This document shows, piece by piece, positions 1 to 8,376 of a DNA stretch of 64,000 nt (within the stretch, counting starts at the first letter, position 1; each line of letters starts with the position of its first letter). This stretch comes from an uncultured Oscillospiraceae bacterium (GTDB lineage Bacteria; Bacillota; Clostridia; Oscillospirales; Ruminococcaceae), in assembly GCA_934462925.1 (NCBI GenBank), contig CAKSIT010000001.1:124001-188000 (forward strand), in the 5' to 3' direction. The notes beneath the pieces are model-generated. The model worked only from the letters and a program-made list of their open reading frames with translations. It had not been told where the DNA came from and searched no databases. The translations under genes were made by a program, and so were the position numbers.

Positions 1-74
1 GGCTCTCACTTTATTATACAGCATATTTTGCTGTTAGTCAAGGCAAATACGGTGAAAAAACGGTTACAAAAACG

Positions 75-190
75 GGCTGCCGACCGCCAGTCGGGCTGCC
101 GACCGCCCGCGCAGGCAGGCGCACGTCCCGCGTGTGACAGCGCACGCTAACGCGCTCATTCAGCCGTAACCGCCAGTCGGGCTACCGACT
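75..190. repeat. gene-end GC-rich repeat, copy at MFS 3' end
   Basis: This stretch carries the motifs GCGTGTGACAGC, CATTCAGCCGTAACCGCC and CGGGCTACCGAC, which recur at about 2095, 11444-11898, 26826, 31550, 61921 and 62940. The stop codon of the MFS gene (182-184, minus strand) is made by the GGTAGCCCG part of the repeat. The first 74 bases of the window show nothing recognisable. Confidence 0.75.
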
Positions 191-1363
191 GCTGCGCTTG
201 ATAAGCGCATACACGGACAGCGCCGCCATGATGAGCGGGAATATTGTCGCGGCGAGAATGCCCTTTTTGAGGTCGTCGCCTGCGGCTGAGGCAACAAGCC
301 CCGCGAACGTGGGTCCGCCCGAGCAGCCGAGGTCGCCTGCAAGCGCCAGCAGCGCGAACATCATAGTGCCGCCCGCAGGAAGCGCCGCAGCCGCGCGGCT
401 GAACGTCCCCGGCCACATGATTCCCACCGAAAAACCGCAGATACCGCAGCCGATAAGCCCCAGCGCGGGCAGCGGGACAAGCGCTATGCAAAGGTACGCG
501 CCTGCGCATAGCAGCGAGGTCGCCGGCATGAAGCGCTGCGCGTCTATTTTGTGCGCGATTTTGCCGTAGACCGCCCGCGCCGTTCCCATGAATACCGCGA
601 ACATCATAGGCCCTGCAAGGTCGCCTACAGTTTTGCTGACCCCGAGCGAGCGCTCCGCAAACGTGGACGCCCACTGGCTCACCGCAAGCTCCGAAGCGCC
701 CGCGCAGAACATCATCGCAAACAGCGCCCAGAACAGCCCCGAACGCAGCAGCGCGCCAAGCTTCATTCCGCCGCCGTCCTCGTTGAGCTGCTTTATCGGC
801 ACAAATATGAATACCACCATGTTTACAAGCGGAACAAGCGCCCATATAAGCGCCAGTATTCGCCAGCTGTGCGTGCCAAATAGCATGAAGAACAGCGTGG
901 ACAGCAGCACTACCCCCACCTGTCCCCAGCAGTAGAACGAGTGCAAAAGGCTCATTGTGCCCTCTTTGTTGTCCGTGGGGCACGCCTCTACCACAGGGCT
1001 TATCATTACCTCAAGCAGACCGCCGCCCATTGCGTACAGTATTACACAAATCAAAAGCCCCATAAACGCGTTGGGGAGCGCCTGCGGCAGTATCGCCATA
1101 AGCCCCAGCCCCACCGCGCAGAACAGGTGCGCCGATACAAGACAGTTGCGCGCGCCTATCCTGTCCGCAAGCCCCGCCGCAAGCAGGTCAACGGCGAGCT
1201 GCACCACAAAGTTCACCGTTATGAGCAGCGTTATCTGCGAAAGCGGTATGCCGTAGGATTCCTGAAAGGTAAGAAAAAGCAGCGGCGCAAAGTTGTTGAC
1301 TATAGCCTGAACGATATACCCGACAAAGCAAGCCCCGATTGTATGTTTGTAAGAAAATTGCAT
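182..1363 (-). CDS. MFS transporter
   Basis: A 393-residue polytopic membrane protein with about twelve hydrophobic segments. The motif A-like loop GLADRIGARN (residues 64-73) lies between the second and third helices, as in the major facilitator superfamily. Length and the N-terminal pattern fit sugar or metabolite MFS carriers, but the substrate cannot be told from sequence. It appears monocistronic. The start is the ATG preceded by GAGG about seven bases upstream. The stop codon is supplied by a dispersed repeat, so the last residues may not be ancestral. Family call firm; substrate unknown. Confidence 0.85.
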   Translation of the reverse strand: MQFSYKHTIGACFVGYIVQAIVNNFAPLLFLTFQESYGIPLSQITLLITVNFVVQLAVDLLAAGLADRIGARNCLVSAHLFCAVGLGLMAILPQALPNAFMGLLICVILYAMGGGLLEVMISPVVEACPTDNKEGTMSLLHSFYCWGQVGVVLLSTLFFMLFGTHSWRILALIWALVPLVNMVVFIFVPIKQLNEDGGGMKLGALLRSGLFWALFAMMFCAGASELAVSQWASTFAERSLGVSKTVGDLAGPMMFAVFMGTARAVYGKIAHKIDAQRFMPATSLLCAGAYLCIALVPLPALGLIGCGICGFSVGIMWPGTFSRAAAALPAGGTMMFALLALAGDLGCSGGPTFAGLVASAAGDDLKKGILAATIFPLIMAALSVYALIKRSSR

Positions 1364-2130
1364 ATTAACCTCGCATATACCAAATTCGCGCAGCCAAAGC
1401 CGCGCGATTCAAATTTAGCCATAGCTGATGGCAACAAAAATTAGCCCACAGTCACAACCCCCACCCCGCTGTATTGCAGTTAGTGTGGGGCGTTTCCCCG
1501 AAACGAACGGGGAGATGAGAAAGCAGCCACAAAAAATCACGCGGATAGGGGGAAGAAGCCACGCAAAACGGCACGCGGAGAGAGGGAAGCAGTCCCGCAA
1601 AACAGCGCACGGAAATGGGAGAGCAACCCCAAAAACAGCGCGGTGAGATGTGCAGGAAAGCCCACCCAGCCACGCAATAAAACGTAAATACAAGCCCCGT
1701 AATACATCGTGCGATAAGTCTGCGCCAAGCAGGGCAACCTACGCCAAGAACGACAATGCAATGTTGCAGATAAACCTAAAATTTCAAGGCGCATGAAAAA
1801 TCGGCAAAGGGGGAGAGGGAGTCCGAGGGAAAACCCGTTTGGGAGAGGGCGCAAACAGGACGTTTGCGGCGTTGCCCCAAAAGGCGGCACGATGCCGCCA
1901 ACTAAGGGCAACAGCGGAAATTGCCGATTTTTGTCGGATTTTGTTCTTCCCCCTCTCCCATGAGGGTGTTCCCTCGGTTTTAATCGTGTGACAACACGAA
2001 AATCCCCTACCGACAATCCGTCGGTGCAAAAGGCTCATTGCGCAGAGCAATCACCTATAGCCGCCGACATTCTGTCGGCTAAAAACGCGCCACGCCGCCC
2101 GCGTGTGACAGCCTGCGCCAACGCGCCCAT
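1364..2130. repeat. repeat-filled spacer between MFS and proS
   Basis: No credible gene lies here. Bases 1697-2078 match 62537-62931 in the same orientation: same order of motifs, GGGAGAGGG blocks, paired CCGACA/TGTCGG palindromes and a GCAAAAGGCTCATTG segment. Bases 1794-2078 form the hairpin-rich part. From about 2090 a gene-end repeat runs into the proS stop codon. Small open frames here are GC-skewed repeat translations. Bases 1364-1420 must hold the MFS promoter, but no good consensus is visible. Confidence 0.7.
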
Positions 2131-3855
2131 TCAGCCGGAATTGCGCCCGAGGCACTCGGCTATAAGCTGCTTAAGCCTGTCCACCGCCTCAGCAGGCGCA
2201 AGCTTCTCGCTAATCTGCTTGTCGCGGCTCGACAGCTCGAACACGCCCTCGTCAAGGTTTCTCGGGCTTATTACCACGCGCAGCGGAACGCCCAGCAGGT
2301 CCGCGTCGGAGAACATAACGCCCGCGCGAACGTTTCTGTCGTCGTAGATTACCTCTACGCCCGCCGCCTGTAAGTCGGCGTAAAGCTTGTCCGCAGCCGC
2401 CCTTACGCGTTCGTCGTCGGGGCGAACGGCGCACAGGTGAACCTGCCACGGCGCTATCGCCATGGGCCAGATAGGTCCGTAGTCGTCGTGGTGCGCCTCG
2501 CATACGGAAGCCGCAAGACGGCCTACGCCTATGCCGTAGCAGCCCATTATCGGGGTCTGTACGTTGCCGTCCTTGTCAAGGTAGGTCATGTTCATGGACT
2601 TTGTGTACTTTGTGCCAAGCTGGAAGATGTTGCCGACTTCGATGCCGCGTGAGATGGTGATGTCCCTTGCGCCGCATTCGGGGCATATGCCGCCCTCGGC
2701 TATCTTCGCAAAGTCGCGGAACTGCGCGTCCTTAACGTCGCGCGCCATGTCAAGCCCCGTAAAGTGGCAGCCCTCCTCGTTCGCGCCCGCAACAAGGTTG
2801 TTGGCGTTTTCAAGCGAGGAGTCAAGCAGCATCGTTATGTTCTCGGGCAGTCCCACAGGTCCTATAAAGCCCGCGCACAGCCCGCATTCCGCGGTTATTT
2901 CCGCAGGGTGAATGTCGCAGCCGAGGAAGTTCGTTACCTTTGTTTCGTTTACGTCAAGGTCGCCGCGTACGAATACAACTACGTACGTGTCGTCCATGTT
3001 GCGCTGGTATACCACGGCCTTGCAGGACTTGAGCGGGTCGGACTTAAGGAACGCGCATACGTCCTCTATCGTCTTGCAGTCGGGCGTTGCGACTTTTGTA
3101 AGCGGCGCGGACTGCTCGTCGCGGAGATTTTCGGTAATGCTTCGGGCAGCCTCCATGTTAGCGCGGTAGCCGCACTTCTTGCATATAGCTATGCTGTCCT
3201 CGCCTATGGGCGTCAGCAGCATAAACTCGTGCGAAACGCTGCCGCCCATCATGCCGCTGTCGGAGGCTACGGAAATAACCTCGGGTATGCCTGCGCGCGC
3301 GTAAATGCGCTCGTAAGCCTTGTGGCAGCGGTAGTAGTATTCTTCCAAATCCTCCTGCGAGGTGTGGAACGAGTACGCGTCTTTCATAGTAAACTCGCGC
3401 ACGCGGATAAGACCGCCGCGCGGGCGCGCTTCGTCACGGAATTTCGTCTGTATCTGATATATCATGAACGGGTACTTTGAGTAGCTGTTGGCATACTCGC
3501 GCACAAGGTGTACAGCGGCTTCCTCGTGGGTCATGCCGAGTACCATCTGCTGCTTGTTGCGGTCGGTAAAGCGCAGAAGCTCGCTGCCTATCTTGTCGTA
3601 GCGGCCGCTCTCCTGCCAGAGCGTCGCGGGCATTACAACGGGGAAGGACACCTCCTGCCCGTCTATCGCGTCCATCTCCTCGCGGATTATCTGCTCGATT
3701 TTCTTGGTTATGCGCTTAAGCGGCATATAGCTTGAGAATATGCCGTTCGCCATGTACTTCATGTAGCCGCCGCGCACCATAAGCGCGTGCGAGTCTATCT
3801 GGCAGTCCGAGGGGCGCTCCTTAAAGCGGTCTCCAACGAGTTTTTCAAGTTTCAT
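2131..3855 (-). CDS. proS: prolyl-tRNA synthetase
   Basis: A 574-residue class II aminoacyl-tRNA synthetase that charges tRNA-Pro. The bacterial-type layout is visible: class II motif 2 (TKFRDEARPRGGLIRVREF, residues about 138-155), a long central insertion typical of the editing domain, and motif 3 GCYGIGVGRLAA near the C-terminal anticodon-binding domain. The start at 3855 (MKLEKLV) is chosen because AAAGGAAAAGGAAC precedes it. The open frame extends further upstream only through the T-box leader. The final residues (LGRNSG) and the TGA lie within a dispersed repeat. Regulated by the T-box upstream. Confidence 0.97.
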   Translation of the reverse strand: MKLEKLVGDRFKERPSDCQIDSHALMVRGGYMKYMANGIFSSYMPLKRITKKIEQIIREEMDAIDGQEVSFPVVMPATLWQESGRYDKIGSELLRFTDRNKQQMVLGMTHEEAAVHLVREYANSYSKYPFMIYQIQTKFRDEARPRGGLIRVREFTMKDAYSFHTSQEDLEEYYYRCHKAYERIYARAGIPEVISVASDSGMMGGSVSHEFMLLTPIGEDSIAICKKCGYRANMEAARSITENLRDEQSAPLTKVATPDCKTIEDVCAFLKSDPLKSCKAVVYQRNMDDTYVVVFVRGDLDVNETKVTNFLGCDIHPAEITAECGLCAGFIGPVGLPENITMLLDSSLENANNLVAGANEEGCHFTGLDMARDVKDAQFRDFAKIAEGGICPECGARDITISRGIEVGNIFQLGTKYTKSMNMTYLDKDGNVQTPIMGCYGIGVGRLAASVCEAHHDDYGPIWPMAIAPWQVHLCAVRPDDERVRAAADKLYADLQAAGVEVIYDDRNVRAGVMFSDADLLGVPLRVVISPRNLDEGVFELSSRDKQISEKLAPAEAVDRLKQLIAECLGRNSG

Positions 3856-3876
3856 TGTTCCTTTTCCTTTCAGCGT

Positions 3877-3909
3877 AAAAAAATAAGCCCCGCACCAAAG
3901 GCACGGGGC
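3877..3909 (-). terminator. T-box regulated intrinsic terminator of proS leader
   Basis: Reading the minus strand, GCCCCGTGCC and GGTGCGGGGC form a ten-pair stem around a TTT loop, followed by a run of seven T (3877-3883). The 5' half is shared with the antiterminator, as expected for a T-box. Confidence 0.9.
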
Positions 3910-4168
3910 GGACTTTTGTCCGTGATACCACCCGAATTCGGCGTAAAACGCCGCACTCATACCCCTTAACGCGGGAAACGGCGCTGCTTAATGCACGTGG
4001 TTACGTGGTTACGTGGTTACGTGGGGTCACGTGGGTTTGGGCGGCGCGCTCAAAGACGGGTTCACAGCCTGCGCTCCTGCGGCTCGCACCGACCGCCGCT
4101 TCTCTGTGGGGCGAAAGACTGCTACTGTTTCTTCTCAACGCTTTGCTATATTAAGGGCAAATACCCTA
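3877..4168 (-). promoter_or_regulatory. T-box leader of proS
   Basis: The minus strand carries the T-box core GGGTGGTATCACGG (core at 3927-3933 on plus), followed by CCGTGCC, which can pair with CACGG to make the antiterminator in place of the terminator hairpin. The transcript starts near 4168. A GAACCCGTC segment upstream is a plausible specifier loop reading CCC (Pro), which fits the downstream gene. Uncharged tRNA-Pro should stabilise read-through. Three exact copies of an 8-base unit lie within the leader (4001-4024), which is unusual. Confidence 0.9.
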
Positions 4169-4174
4169 TCACCT

Positions 4175-4203
4175 ATTATAACACACCTCCGCCGCCTTGT
4201 CAA
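4175..4203 (-). promoter_or_regulatory. proS promoter
   Basis: On the minus strand TTGACA (4203-4198) and TATAAT (4180-4175) are separated by exactly 17 bases, a perfect housekeeping sigma promoter ahead of the T-box. Confidence 0.9.
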
Positions 4204-4252
4204 GGGCAAGCGGGCAAAAAAACAAAGCCGCGCAGAATTGAACGCGCCGCGC

Positions 4253-4281
4253 AAAAAGGGGAGCAGCCGAAGCCGCTCCCC
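4253..4281 (-). terminator. terminator after LRR surface protein
   Basis: Minus strand GGGGAGCGGC-TTCG-GCTGCTCCCC followed by TTTTT, 16 bases past the stop codon. Confidence 0.92.
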
Positions 4282-4296
4282 AAAGGTGTGCCGAAT

Positions 4297-6117
4297 TTAT
4301 ACCTTTACGCTAACGATTTTTGTGAACGGGCTGTATACCTTAGTGCCGTTCACGGTGACGTAGGAGCGAACCTTGAAGTAGTAGGTCTTCTTTGCGGTAA
4401 GCCCCGTCTTTTTGTAGGAGAGGGTGGATACGTTGGTTATGGTAGCGATTTTGGAGTACTTGCCCGACTTCTTAGTCGCCATGTAAACCTCGTAGCCCGT
4501 AGCGCCGTTGGACTTGCCCCATGTAACCGCTGCAACGCCGGCTTTCGCCTTTTTAGCGGAAACCGTGGACGGCGCGGGAGCGGATACCTTTACGGAAACA
4601 GTCTTGCTCTTGTCGGAAGTTACAACGCTGCCTGCGGCGTTTGTGTAGCTCTCAACCCTGTAGTAGTAGGTCTTGCCCTTGGTAAGGCCCTTGTCGGTGT
4701 ATGCGTTGGTGAGAACGGTGTCTATCTTCTTGTATGTGCCGTCCTTTTTGGTGGAGCGGTAAACGTAGTAGCCCATAGCGCCCGTGTTCTTCCACTTAAG
4801 GTCAACGGAGCTTGTGGAGCGGGGAGTTACGGTAAGCTCGGTGGGCGCGGCAGGCTTTACGGTTATGTTGAACGTGCCTGTAGTGCCGCTTACGTCGGTT
4901 ACGGTGATGGTGGTCTTGCCCGCCTGCTTTGCGGTTACCGTGCCGTCAGTAGCAACGGAAGCGACGCCGCTGTCGGACGATACGATAGAATAAACGTCGT
5001 TGAAGCTGCCCGAAGAGGGATTGAACGTTATCTTAAGCTGCTTCTTGTCGCCGGGAGACATTGTGCTGCTGCCGGAAATGCTGATGTTTATAGCGTTGGA
5101 GTAAACCTTCTTTACTTCGTCGGTGTAGCTGTCCCACGTGCTCGAGTATTTAGAGGGGTAATAAACCGTGGGCTGTGCGCCAAGGTCGAAAATGGAGGTG
5201 ATGTTGATGAATTCGCCGCCGAAAACTACCTTTTCAAGCGCCTTGCTGCCTAAAAAGGCGTTTTTGTTGATTATTGTGACAGAGGGGGATATGTATACGT
5301 TCTTAAGCGAGGTGCAGTTTGAAAACGCCTCGGTTTTGATGTACTTGGTCTTGTTGGGGAAAAATACTTCACTGAGCGATTCGCACTTTGAGAAAGCGTA
5401 GTCTTCAACGGTCTTAAGCTCGTAGGGAAGCTTTACCGAGGCAAGAGACGTGCAGCCAAGGAACGCGCTGTTGCCTATGGTCTTTACGCCGTCGGGGATA
5501 GAAATGCTCTTAAGCGCTCTGCAGCCGCTGAACGCATTCGCGCCGATATCGTCGATATACGCGGGGAGCGTTACGGTAGACAGCGAGGTGCAGCCCTCGA
5601 AAAGCTTTGCGGGAATGTTCTTTGCAATGCAGGTGAGGTTTACGCTTAAAAGCGAGGCGCAGTTCGCGAACGCAGCGTCGCCTATAGAGGAAACGTTTGT
5701 GGGGATAGTAACGCCCGAGAGCTTTGTGCAGCCGTAGAACGCGTTCGCGCCGATAGTGGTGAGCGTGTCGGGAAGAATAACGCGCTCAAGGTTCGAGTAA
5801 TCGGAAAGCACGTTTGCAGACAGAGTTCTTATGCCTGCGGAAAACGTTACGGAAGTTACCTTTGACTTGAAGTTGTTGCTGCAAAGATTTGTAACGGTGC
5901 TTATTACCTTGTTGTTTACCTTCGAGGGTACGGTTATCGTCGAGGACGTGCCTATATAGCCCGTAATCTCGGCAGTGCCGTCAGCCATTACATTGTACTG
6001 CCATTCGCCGTCGGATTCCGCGTAAGCCCGCTGCGTGATGAACAGGCAGGAGAGCGAGGCGAGTACCGCAAGCGCCATCAGGAACGACAGCACTCGGTTA
6101 GTTTTGCTTTGTACCAT
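4297..6117 (-). CDS. secreted leucine-rich-repeat (BspA-like) / fibronectin III surface protein
   Basis: A 606-residue exported protein. Residues 1-33 form a signal peptide (positive start, hydrophobic core, cleavage near QRAYA). About residues 55-310 are BspA-type leucine-rich repeats, with recurring I-G-x-x-A-F-x-G-C-x-x-L units. About 330-415 resemble a bacterial Ig-like (Big_2) domain (SGVASVATDGTVTAKQAGK). Two fibronectin type III domains follow (about 420-510 and 515-606). No LPxTG or SLH anchor is visible, so it is probably released or held by other contacts. BspA-like proteins often bind host or partner surfaces. The start at 6117 follows GGAGG; an upstream in-frame ATG is rejected. 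Confidence 0.9.
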   Translation of the reverse strand: MVQSKTNRVLSFLMALAVLASLSCLFITQRAYAESDGEWQYNVMADGTAEITGYIGTSSTITVPSKVNNKVISTVTNLCSNNFKSKVTSVTFSAGIRTLSANVLSDYSNLERVILPDTLTTIGANAFYGCTKLSGVTIPTNVSSIGDAAFANCASLLSVNLTCIAKNIPAKLFEGCTSLSTVTLPAYIDDIGANAFSGCRALKSISIPDGVKTIGNSAFLGCTSLASVKLPYELKTVEDYAFSKCESLSEVFFPNKTKYIKTEAFSNCTSLKNVYISPSVTIINKNAFLGSKALEKVVFGGEFINITSIFDLGAQPTVYYPSKYSSTWDSYTDEVKKVYSNAINISISGSSTMSPGDKKQLKITFNPSSGSFNDVYSIVSSDSGVASVATDGTVTAKQAGKTTITVTDVSGTTGTFNITVKPAAPTELTVTPRSTSSVDLKWKNTGAMGYYVYRSTKKDGTYKKIDTVLTNAYTDKGLTKGKTYYYRVESYTNAAGSVVTSDKSKTVSVKVSAPAPSTVSAKKAKAGVAAVTWGKSNGATGYEVYMATKKSGKYSKIATITNVSTLSYKKTGLTAKKTYYFKVRSYVTVNGTKVYSPFTKIVSVKV

Positions 6118-6282
6118 AGAATATATACCTCCTTGAACTATTGCCGCAAACATAACAAGTCCCGCGGCATTACAATTAAATTATAACATATGTCTGCCAA
6201 ATTTTCAATAGCGCGCCGTGTAAAATTTTCCGCCCCGAATACGTTAATTTTGACGGGATATCACGCTAAAGCCCCCGCGGGC

Positions 6283-6311
6283 TTGACAAAACGGGGAAAG
6301 CATTATATAAT
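6283..6311 (+). promoter_or_regulatory. metA promoter
   Basis: TTGACA (6283-6288), 17 bases, TATAAT (6306-6311). The predicted transcript has a leader of only about 30 bases, so no SAM riboswitch fits between promoter and gene. Confidence 0.88.
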
Positions 6312-6345
6312 AGAGATATTGTACGATATTGAAAGGAAGATGAGA

Positions 6346-7263
6346 ATGCCTGTAAAGATAGCGGACGGGCTGCCCGCGCAGCAGGTGCTTGAAAACGAGC
6401 ATATCTTTGTTATGACGCAGCACAGGGCGCTTCATCAGGATATACGCCCGCTGAAGATTGCTATACTGAACCTTATGCCGACGAAGATAACCACCGAAAC
6501 GCAGATACTGCGCTCGCTGTCAAATTCGCCGCTGCAAATAGAGATAACGCTCTTACAGACGTCCACCTACACGGGGAAGAACACCCCGTCGGAGCATTTA
6601 ATGGAGTTCTACAAGACGTTTGACGATATAAAAAGCGAGAACTTCGACGGCTTTATTATAACGGGCGCGCCCGTTGAACACCTCGACTACCCCGAGGTGG
6701 AATACTGGGACGAGCTTTGCAGGATAATGGAGTGGACGAAAACGCACGTGCATTCCACCTTTCACATATGCTGGGCGGCGCAGGCGGCGCTGTTCTACCA
6801 CTACGGCATACCAAAATACCCGCTCGAAAAAAAGGTTTCGGGCGTGTTCGCGCACAGAATGCTCACGCCGAAATCAAGGCTTTTCAGGGGCTTTGACAGC
6901 GAGTTTTTCGTGCCGCACTCCCGCCATACCGAGGTGCGGGCGGAGGATATACTGAATGTCCCCGCGCTCAAGCTAATGGCGGTGTCCGACGAGGCGGGCG
7001 TTTACGCCGTTTGCAGCGAGGACGGCAAGCAGTTCTTCATCATGGGTCACAGCGAGTACGACGCAGAAACGCTCGACACCGAGTACCGCCGCGACCTCTC
7101 GCGCGGAATGTCCCCCGAGATACCGCGCCACTACTACCCCGACGACGACCCCAAAAACGTCCCCGTGATGAAATGGCGCGCGCATTCTACGCTTTTGTAC
7201 ACCAACTGGCTCAATTACTTCGTTTACCAGACCACGCCCTTTGACATTTCCGAAAATGTTTAG
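6346..7263 (+). CDS. metA: homoserine O-acyltransferase (MetA family, probably acetyl-specific)
   Basis: A 305-residue enzyme of the first committed step of methionine synthesis, acylating homoserine. From the ATG at 6346 the family residues fall at their usual numbers: nucleophile Cys142 (FHICWAAQ), His235 and Glu237 (MGHSEYD). Residue 111 is Glu (TGAPVEHL). In this family Glu111 is associated with acetyl-CoA and Gly111 with succinyl-CoA, so acetyltransferase activity is inferred despite the usual succinyltransferase label. The start at 6346 is preferred over 6340 because AGGA lies eight bases upstream. Alone behind its own promoter. Confidence 0.95.
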   Translation: MPVKIADGLPAQQVLENEHIFVMTQHRALHQDIRPLKIAILNLMPTKITTETQILRSLSNSPLQIEITLLQTSTYTGKNTPSEHLMEFYKTFDDIKSENFDGFIITGAPVEHLDYPEVEYWDELCRIMEWTKTHVHSTFHICWAAQAALFYHYGIPKYPLEKKVSGVFAHRMLTPKSRLFRGFDSEFFVPHSRHTEVRAEDILNVPALKLMAVSDEAGVYAVCSEDGKQFFIMGHSEYDAETLDTEYRRDLSRGMSPEIPRHYYPDDDPKNVPVMKWRAHSTLLYTNWLNYFVYQTTPFDISENV

Positions 7264-7311
7264 CGCGGTCTGCGGGATATTATTCTGAATAAGATAAAAG
7301 GAGAAAAGACA

Positions 7312-8220
7312 ATGACAGATTTGTTAGGACTCAGCATTGGCACTATCATTTCGGGCGTATTTTACTCCCTGTTCGCGCTGGCGGCGGTAGTTGTGGGCAT
7401 TGTGCTTTACACAACGGTGTTCTGCAAGAAGAACGACGGCAAGTACACGGGCTTTATGGGCAGGCTCTACGACTTTGTAAACGTAAAGAAGTTCTCTCTC
7501 GAGCCGCTGCTCAAGGCGGCGTATATCATAGCGGCGCTCTACATAACGCTTTCCGCGCTCTTAAGCTTTTCGGACTACAACGCGTGGCGCGGTCTTGGCA
7601 AGCTTGCCATTAAGGTAGTGCTTGACAACGCGCTGCTGCGCATAGGCTACGAGCTTGCGCTGCTGCTTGTAAGGGTGCTTAAGAAGCTCGACAGTATCGG
7701 CGACAAGCTCGGCGCTGACGGCGAAAAGAGCGAGTTTTCCGAGGAGATTTTCCCCAAGGGCGTAAAGGCTGCTGTTGTTCAGCAGAACGTGGCTGTAGCA
7801 CAGCCCGCAGCTGTCGCACAGCCCGCTCCCGTTCCGCAGCCCGTACCTGCGCCTGTTCCGCAGCCCGTTCAGAGCGCTCCCGTACAGCAGCCCATTCCGC
7901 AGCCTGTTCCTGTACCTGCGCCTGTTCCCCAGCCTGTTGAGCAGAGCGCTCCTGTCGCACAGCCCGCAGCTGTCGCACAGCCCGCAGCTGTCGCACAGCC
8001 CGCAGCTGTCGCACAGCCCGCAGCTGCCGCACAGCCCGCAGCTGCCGCACAGCCCGCAGCTGTCGCACAGCCCGCAGCTGACGTTCAGCCCGCAGCTGCC
8101 GCACAGCCCGCAGCTGACGTTCAGCCCGCGGCTGCGCAGGATTTCACATTCTGCACGGCTTGCGGAAAGCAGATAAAGGCGAACTCGAAGTTCTGCCCTT
8201 ACTGCGGCAATTCGCGCTGA
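7312..8220 (+). CDS. membrane protein with Pro/Ala-Gln repeats and C-terminal zinc ribbon
   Basis: A 302-residue protein of no family I can name. Residues 1-125 hold two or three hydrophobic segments (about 12-37, 62-85, 100-125), suggesting a small membrane anchor. About residues 155-277 are low complexity: first P-V-P-x-P-V-P-Q, then about eleven copies of a six-residue PAAVAQ unit encoded by a near-perfect 18-base minisatellite. The end is a zinc ribbon with Cys281, Cys284, Cys295 and Cys298 (CTACG, CPYCG). The repeat is probably a flexible tether holding the zinc ribbon away from the membrane. RBS AAAAGGAG. An intrinsic terminator follows. Confidence 0.75.
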   Translation: MTDLLGLSIGTIISGVFYSLFALAAVVVGIVLYTTVFCKKNDGKYTGFMGRLYDFVNVKKFSLEPLLKAAYIIAALYITLSALLSFSDYNAWRGLGKLAIKVVLDNALLRIGYELALLLVRVLKKLDSIGDKLGADGEKSEFSEEIFPKGVKAAVVQQNVAVAQPAAVAQPAPVPQPVPAPVPQPVQSAPVQQPIPQPVPVPAPVPQPVEQSAPVAQPAAVAQPAAVAQPAAVAQPAAAAQPAAAAQPAAVAQPAADVQPAAAAQPAADVQPAAAQDFTFCTACGKQIKANSKFCPYCGNSR

Positions 8221-8238
8221 CAGACGAAAAATATGCAG

Positions 8239-8275
8239 ACCCGCCGAAATCCGCGTGTTTTCGGCGGGCTTTTTG
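8239..8275 (+). terminator. terminator after zinc-ribbon protein
   Basis: CCCGCCGAAA pairs with TTTTCGGCGGG around a short loop, followed by CTTTTTG. Confidence 0.88.
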
Positions 8276-8305
8276 CGTAAAGAAGGAAATGCGCGCTTTT
8301 TTGGG

Positions 8306-8334
8306 TTGCTTTTTTTCGGGGAGTATGTTATACT
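8306..8334 (+). promoter_or_regulatory. promoter of FapA-domain gene
   Basis: TTGCTT (8306-8311), 17 bases, TATACT (8329-8334). Confidence 0.7.
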
Positions 8335-8376
8335 AAAAGCAGGAATATAGATTCAATACGGCTAAGAGGTGATAGT

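Noticed and set aside
1415..2050. Small open frames of 60-160 codons in the MFS-proS spacer
   Set aside because: They translate repeat sequence shared with 62537-62931, differ between strands, and have no ribosome sites.
6312..6345. SAM riboswitch ahead of metA
   Set aside because: The leader is only about 30 bases after a perfect promoter, too short for any SAM-sensing aptamer.
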